Positions 41,766 through 45,963 of a stretch of DNA of 45,963 nt are shown piece after piece. The translations under genes were made by a program, and so were the position numbers. The first letter of the stretch is position 1. Every line of letters begins with the position of its first letter. The notes under the pieces are model-generated. The model was not told the DNA's origin. It did no database searches and saw only the letters and a program-made list of their open reading frames with translations. The stretch lies in the NCBI GenBank assembly GCA_017478205.1, contig JAFVDZ010000075.1:1-45963 (forward strand), written 5' to 3'. This DNA comes from Spirochaetales bacterium (GTDB taxonomy: Bacteria; Spirochaetota; Spirochaetia; Sphaerochaetales; Sphaerochaetaceae).

Positions 41766-43010
41766 CTATACTCTTGTTCTATATTCCTTTGGTACTTGAT
41801 CCTGACCATCCCAGATAATTCTTCTGAAATCTATAGGATCTGTATTTCCTTCAGTGTTTATCATAAAGACAAGAGAGTCCTTGTTGAACTTTAGCTTTTC
41901 AACAATTTCCTTATTATCCATTTCTGCCAGGATCGAGTAGAGGATTCCAAGAGGAACTGCACCGCTTTCACCTGAAATAATGAAAGGATCTCCATTGAGA
42001 GGGCAGGAGAGGATTCTCATACCTCTTGCTGCAACATAGTCACGGCACTTTATGAATGCATCTGTATTTTCCTTGAGGATGTCAAAAGCAATTGGAGATG
42101 GGTCACCACAGGCAAGTCCTGCCATGATTGTTTCAAGATCACCCTTTACAGAGTGTGGCTTTCCATCGCCAGCCTTTATCGATTCATATACACATGCAGC
42201 TCTATCTGGCTCAACCACGATAAAGATTGGTGGGTTCTTTGGGAACAGAGCAGTGTAGAAACCAACTACAGAAGCTGCCAAGGCACCAACACCTGCCTGT
42301 ACAATTACATGTGTTGGTCTTGTAATTCCCATAGCGATGAATTGTTCCTGAGCTTCCAGGAGTATAGAAGTGTAGCCCTGCATGATCCAGGTTGGGATTT
42401 CAGTATAGCCATCCCAAGATGTATCTGAAACTACATACCAACCATTCTTTTTGGCATCATCTGCAGCTCTTCTTACTGCATCGTCATAGTTTCCTTCTAC
42501 GATAGTTATTGTTGCACCATATTGCTTTATTGCTTCGATCCTTGGTTTGCTTGTGTCCTTATGAACATAGATGTGACACTTTAATCCAAGTACCTTACTT
42601 GCCCAAGCAAGACCTCTTCCATGGTTTCCATCAGTTGCAGAACAGAATGTGACATCCTTCAGCTTGTCATGGCACTCTTTGCTTGTGAGATATTCAAAGG
42701 AAAGGTCCTTGTCTTCCATGCCAAGATATTTCTTGATGAAGCGATAGACAGCATAGGAGCCACCCATTACCTTGAAGGAGTTGAGGGTCAGTCGCTGAGC
42801 CTCATCCTTTATGTATATGCCTCCGATACCAAGCATATTGGCAAGTAGAGGGAGAGATGAAAGAGGAGTCATTTTGTAGCCAGGAATCTGGCGATGGAAC
42901 TTTCTTGCATCTCTTGCGTGGTCAATCGAGAATAGCTCTTTCGCCATCCTCTGGTCCTTCTTCTCAACATTTCCATCCTTGTGGATTATGTATTCGTAAT
43001 CGTGATGCAT
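41766..43010 (-). CDS. ygeX: Diaminopropionate ammonia-lyase
   Basis: A 414-residue PLP enzyme (DpaL/YgeX) splitting 2,3-diaminopropionate to pyruvate and two ammonia. The PLP lysine sits in LTLNSFKVMGGSYAVYRF. SATDGNHGRGLAWA binds the cofactor phosphate side, and AGVGALAASVVGFY and SGESGAVPLGIL complete the fold-type II site. The frame is open to 43046, but ATG 43010 has CGGAGG at ideal spacing and gives MHHDYEYIIHK. A strong -10 without a -35, plus two direct repeats, lie upstream, so activation by substrate is plausible. ygeY, its usual neighbour, is at 25602. Confidence 0.93.
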   Translation of the reverse strand: MHHDYEYIIHKDGNVEKKDQRMAKELFSIDHARDARKFHRQIPGYKMTPLSSLPLLANMLGIGGIYIKDEAQRLTLNSFKVMGGSYAVYRFIKKYLGMEDKDLSFEYLTSKECHDKLKDVTFCSATDGNHGRGLAWASKVLGLKCHIYVHKDTSKPRIEAIKQYGATITIVEGNYDDAVRRAADDAKKNGWYVVSDTSWDGYTEIPTWIMQGYTSILLEAQEQFIAMGITRPTHVIVQAGVGALAASVVGFYTALFPKNPPIFIVVEPDRAACVYESIKAGDGKPHSVKGDLETIMAGLACGDPSPIAFDILKENTDAFIKCRDYVAARGMRILSCPLNGDPFIISGESGAVPLGILYSILAEMDNKEIVEKLKFNKDSLVFMINTEGNTDPIDFRRIIWDGQDQVPKEYRTRV

Positions 43011-43027
43011 ATCTGCCTCCGGGTATG

Positions 43028-43056
43028 TTGTTGCAATTTGTTGCACTATGATTATA
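43028..43056 (-). promoter_or_regulatory. ygeX promoter with two direct repeats one helical turn apart
   Basis: TATAAT on the minus strand (43051-43056) has no good -35 at normal spacing; TTGAAC lies 22 bases away. Just downstream, TTGTTGCA (plus-strand reading) occurs at 43028-43035 and 43038-43045, exactly 10 bases apart, a likely regulator site. Confidence 0.5.
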
Positions 43057-43093
43057 TCTAACTACCAAAAGGAATAAAGTTCAAGCTATTTTT

Positions 43094-43942
43094 TCACTTG
43101 TCATACTTTTCCAGGAAGGAATGCTTACCATCTGGAAGGCGGTAGCCTGGGAATGTCGTAATTGATACATTGTGGACACTGTTGAATAGTGATTCTTCAA
43201 GATCTGGATTTGCTTTTCTCAGTTCTTTTATCAGCTGTTTTATCTCTTGTCTTTTACTGTCACTGACGCCAAGGGCTGTGTTTTCAGTAAAGCGACAAGC
43301 GCACTGAAGAAACGAAAGGTTGTTATAGTTCTTCCAGTTGATGATATCATCTTCTCTGACACAGTAAAGTGGCCGAATAAGCTCCATACCTTCAAAATTC
43401 TTGCTATGGAGCTTAGGTGGCATAGTCTGTATCTGTGATGAGTAGAACATTCCCATCAAGACAGTTTCTATTACATCATTCATATGGTGGCCAAGTGCTA
43501 TCTTGTTACAGCCAAGATCCTGTGCGTTCTTGTAAAGATATCCTCTGCGCATCTTTGCACAGAGATAACAAGGGTACTTGCTCTGAATATTTGCAACTTC
43601 GAAGACATTCGTTTCGAAGATGTGGATTGGTATATCCATCAGCTTTGCGTTCTCTTCGATCTTCTTCCTGTTTTCCTCAGTGTATCCTGGGTCCATTACA
43701 AGGTATTTCACTTCGAAAGGGAAATCTGAAAAACGATGGAGCATCTTGAAAAGAAGAGCAAGGAGCATTGAGTCCTTGCCGCCTGAGATGCAGACAGCAA
43801 CTCTATCGTTCTCCTTTACAAGCTCGTACTGCTTCAATGCGTTGATAAATGGAGCCCAGATCCTGCTTCTATATGTTTTGAGGATGCTGTTCTCGATTAT
43901 TCTGTTTGGCTCAAGTATTCTCTTATTTGTTTCTTCACTCAT
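43094..43942 (-). CDS. ttcA: TtcA-type tRNA 2-thiocytidine synthetase
   Basis: A 282-residue PP-loop ATPase. CISGGKDSMLLALL (about residues 49-62) is the PP-loop, CYLC (about 130-133) is the CxxC pair, and CACRF holds the third iron-sulphur cysteine. GHHMNDVIETVLMGMFYSSQ is the conserved TtcA segment. TtcA puts sulphur on C32 of tRNAs. No Shine-Dalgarno site precedes the ATG, and a promoter-like box lies ten bases upstream, so the message may be leaderless. Divergent from guaA. Confidence 0.88.
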   Translation of the reverse strand: MSEETNKRILEPNRIIENSILKTYRSRIWAPFINALKQYELVKENDRVAVCISGGKDSMLLALLFKMLHRFSDFPFEVKYLVMDPGYTEENRKKIEENAKLMDIPIHIFETNVFEVANIQSKYPCYLCAKMRRGYLYKNAQDLGCNKIALGHHMNDVIETVLMGMFYSSQIQTMPPKLHSKNFEGMELIRPLYCVREDDIINWKNYNNLSFLQCACRFTENTALGVSDSKRQEIKQLIKELRKANPDLEESLFNSVHNVSITTFPGYRLPDGKHSFLEKYDK

Positions 43943-43952
43943 GTTGGCTTTG

Positions 43953-43981
43953 ATGTTACAGGTTGAATGAATTGTTTACAA
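43953..43981 (-). promoter_or_regulatory. ttcA promoter, leaderless geometry
   Basis: On the minus strand TTGTAA (43976-43981) and TAACAT (43953-43958) are 17 bases apart. The ATG follows ten bases after the -10. Confidence 0.45.
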
Positions 43982-44019
43982 GGTGAGAAGTTTTTTTCAA
44001 AAAAAAGAGAGCCTAAATA

Positions 44020-44049
44020 TTTACATGGAAAAAAACTCTAAATTATCAT
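44020..44049 (+). promoter_or_regulatory. guaA promoter
   Basis: TTTACA (44020-44025) and TATCAT (44044-44049) are 18 bases apart, each one base from consensus. The leader would be short (about 13 bases) but contains the AGGAGG site. Confidence 0.55.
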
Positions 44050-44068
44050 ATCCGTGTTCTAGGAGGAT

Positions 44069-45625
44069 ATGGTGCAAAAGAGTGACCATGATACTGTTCT
44101 GGTACTAGATTTCGGTGCCCAGTATAGCCAGTTGATCGCCCGCCGTGTGAGAGAGGCAGGTGTATACAGCGTTATCGTTCCTTATACAACTCCTGCAGAG
44201 GAGATAAGGAAGATGAATCCTGTTGGAATCATCTTCTCTGGTGGTCCTTGCTCGGTTGGTGATGAGGGGTCTCCAAGACCAGATATGGGAGTTTTCTCTC
44301 TTGGTGTTCCAATACTTGGTATCTGTTATGGCCTTCAAGTGATGAGCACCTGTCTCGGTGGCCATGTAGATTGTCCAGAGAAGAAGGAATATGGCTTTGC
44401 TCACCTCGATATCGAGGATAGGTCAAGCAAGCTACTTTTCGGAGTTCCTGATAAGAGCCAGATCTGGATGAGCCATGGAGACAGTGTCGATAAACTTGCA
44501 AAAGGATTCAGAAGGACTGCTTCTACTCCAAACTGTCCTTTTACAGTAATTGAGAATGATGAGAAGAAGTTCTATGGTGTACAGTTCCACCCAGAAGTAG
44601 TCCACTCAAAAGATGGCTTTACTATGATCAAGAACTTTGTCCTTGGAATCTGTAAGGCTTCTGCTGACTGGAATATTGGCTCATTCATCCAAGATGAGGT
44701 TGAAAGAATTAGAAATGTTGTAGGGGATAAGCAGGTTCTCTGTGGTCTTTCAGGTGGTGTCGATTCTTCTGTTGCTGCAGTGCTTATCCATAAGGCTATT
44801 GGAGATCAGCTTGTTTGTGTATTTGTAAACAATGGCCTCTTGAGAAAGAATGAAGCTCAGAATGTCCTTGATCTCTTTGGAAAGCACTTCAACATGAGAC
44901 TGCAATATGCAGATGCAGAAGAGGATTTCCTTTCTGCACTCAAAGGTGTTTCTGAACCAGAAGCTAAGAGAAAGATTATCGGAAAACTATTTGTCGATAC
45001 ATTCTACAACGAAGCAAGAAAGTGTGGAAAGATCGATTTCCTTGCACAGGGAACTCTGTATCCAGATGTAATTGAGTCGAGATCTCCATCCGGTGGTCCT
45101 TCTGCTACGATAAAGAGTCACCATAATGTTGGTGGTCTTCCTGAGGATTTGAAGTGGGAGCTTCTTGAACCACTGAAAGAACTCTTCAAGGACGAAGTAA
45201 GAGAGCTTGGCCGTGAACTTGGTCTTCCTGATGAACTTGTCGATCGCCATCCATTCCCAGGCCCTGGCCTTGGAGTCAGATGTATTGGTGAAGTTACCAA
45301 GGAGCGCCTAGATACTCTAAGAGATGTAGATGCAATCTTCATCGAGGAAATAAGAAAGGCTGGACTTTACAAGGAAATCTGGCAAGCTCTTACAGATCTT
45401 TTGCCAGTAAAGAGTGTAGGTGTTCAGGGTGATGGTAGAACATATCGTGAAGTATGTACTCTTCGTGCAGTAACTAGTGAGGATGCTATGACCGCTGACT
45501 GGTATAGGATGCCATATGAGGTCATGCAAAGATGTGCATCCAGAATCTGCAATGAAGTAAGTGGAGTAAACAGAGTCCTTTATGATATAACCAGTAAACC
45601 ACCTGGGACTATCGAGTGGGAATGA
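44069..45625 (+). CDS. guaA: GMP synthase (glutamine-hydrolysing)
   Basis: 518 residues, converting XMP to GMP. The N-terminal class I glutaminase has its nucleophile in GICYGLQ (Cys86) and its His/Glu in VQFHPEVVHS. The ATP pyrophosphatase PP-loop is GLSGGVDSSVAAV (about residue 230). The dimerisation domain ends PPGTIEWE, the standard GuaA C-terminus with RHPFPGPGLGVR-like sequence before it. AGGAGG lies six bases before the ATG. No ncRNA or purine riboswitch fits in the short leader. Confidence 0.97.
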   Translation: MVQKSDHDTVLVLDFGAQYSQLIARRVREAGVYSVIVPYTTPAEEIRKMNPVGIIFSGGPCSVGDEGSPRPDMGVFSLGVPILGICYGLQVMSTCLGGHVDCPEKKEYGFAHLDIEDRSSKLLFGVPDKSQIWMSHGDSVDKLAKGFRRTASTPNCPFTVIENDEKKFYGVQFHPEVVHSKDGFTMIKNFVLGICKASADWNIGSFIQDEVERIRNVVGDKQVLCGLSGGVDSSVAAVLIHKAIGDQLVCVFVNNGLLRKNEAQNVLDLFGKHFNMRLQYADAEEDFLSALKGVSEPEAKRKIIGKLFVDTFYNEARKCGKIDFLAQGTLYPDVIESRSPSGGPSATIKSHHNVGGLPEDLKWELLEPLKELFKDEVRELGRELGLPDELVDRHPFPGPGLGVRCIGEVTKERLDTLRDVDAIFIEEIRKAGLYKEIWQALTDLLPVKSVGVQGDGRTYREVCTLRAVTSEDAMTADWYRMPYEVMQRCASRICNEVSGVNRVLYDITSKPPGTIEWE

Positions 45626-45953
45626 GATACGAAAACCGGAAAACCAAGTAAAATCAAGGCTTTCCGGCTTCACAAAGGTTCCTTTAATAACAGTTGCATG
45701 ATTTCCCTTTATTCTCCGTATCAAGAGAGTTAGCGGTAAAAGAGTCATTCTTGATGGTTTGCGACTGGAAAAATCCATATTATGAAAGCCCTTCGCTGTG
45801 GGTATGCAGAGAAGGGCTTTTTTTGTATCAACGAATACCTCCACATCCTGTGGAGGTTCCGGAAAGCTTTTAGCTATACCCAGAAAAAGGAAACTCCTTA
45901 TAATCCAGGTGTAACCGACCAAAGTTGCACCACTGGAGAATAAGGAGAAATAA
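45626..45953 (+). other. Structured intergenic region between guaA and the next gene
   Basis: This 328-base stretch has no convincing gene. It holds an imperfect hairpin after guaA (CCGGAAAACC/GGCTTTCCGG), an inverted repeat ATCAAGA/TCTTGAT (45720-45726, 45749-45755), the terminator at 45785-45824, and a perfect hairpin ACCTCCACA/TGTGGAGGT (45837-45857). A TATAAT at 45899-45904 precedes the last gene. It could encode a small RNA ending at the terminator. Confidence 0.5.
45785..45824 (+). terminator. Rho-independent terminator
   Basis: AAAGCCCTTC (45785-45794) pairs with GAAGGGCTTT (45811-45820), running into seven T. It ends guaA transcription or a small RNA upstream. Confidence 0.9.
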
Positions 45954-45963
45954 TGGATGAGCA
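45954..45963 (+). CDS. Start of a gene cut by the window edge
   Basis: ATGGATGAGC follows AAGGAG at seven bases, and a TATAAT lies about 50 bases upstream. Only three full codons are present (Met-Asp-Glu), so no function can be given. Confidence 0.6.

Noticed and set aside
44010-44068. Purine riboswitch before guaA
   Set aside because: The predicted leader is about 13 bases, too short for any aptamer.
45317-45922. 201-codon minus-strand frame after guaA
   Set aside because: It overlaps the guaA C-terminus antisense and runs through a strong terminator hairpin, and its sequence resembles no protein.

Overview
The window looks like a chromosomal segment from a low-GC, host-associated spirochaete (Spirochaetota, Treponema/Sphaerochaeta-like). 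The clues are a substrate-binding protein with the FAQGAKES-type signal end common in this group, a DUF1566-like lipoprotein, CoaE with an atypical P-loop, a 36-base CRISPR repeat that resembles, from memory, the Treponema denticola type II repeat, and no rRNA, tRNA or phage genes. The assignment is an inference; no 16S gene is present.

Layout. (1) 1-1725: the distal part of a CRISPR array, 36-base repeats and about 30-base spacers, decaying into degenerate repeats on the right. The cas genes must lie left of the window. (2) 1832-10259: two small membrane proteins, ATP-dependent PEP carboxykinase, a CDF metal exporter coupled to trmD, a DUF1836 putative regulator divergent from hemolysin III across a palindrome-rich promoter region, a nucleoside deaminase, and a leftward trio tlpA - 46-codon CXXC protein - polyferredoxin. 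The middle gene of this trio is easy to miss because of its size. (3) 10391-16264: a small conserved protein, an aromatic-amino-acid-type ABC importer (trpXYZ-like), a lipoprotein and glutamine-dependent NAD synthetase. (4) 16323-22574: an exported barrel-like protein, a membrane-anchored protein, a PhnP-like hydrolase, then polA-coaE and an envelope-spanning protein. (5) 22607-29637: EpmB, a nitroreductase, an MFS/YgeY/EamA transporter-hydrolase operon, then efp and epmA. All visible components of EF-P beta-lysylation lie within 7 kb. (6) 29693-36628: mnmE-mnmG-rsmG-ftsK operon (tRNA U34 modification, 16S methylation, chromosome translocation). (7) 36777-40758: DEAD-box helicase, ABC exporter and PlsC with overlapping stops and starts. 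(8) 40957-41552: a RelB/RelE-type toxin-antitoxin pair whose toxin is cut by one in-frame amber codon. (9) 41766-45963: diaminopropionate ammonia-lyase (ygeX), a TtcA-type tRNA thiolase, guaA, and the first codons of another gene.

The genes are mostly housekeeping, with a strong translation-quality theme: TrmD, EF-P/EpmA/EpmB, MnmE/MnmG, RsmG and TtcA. Many junctions are ATGA-type overlaps, so translational coupling is common. Several genes without a Shine-Dalgarno sequence have a promoter-like -10 box only 6-10 bases before the start codon, which suggests leaderless messages. The most interesting items are the nonsense-mutated RelE, the three-times repeated motif in the FtsK linker, the palindrome cluster at DUF1836/hlyIII, the hidden CXXC gene and the leaderless set.
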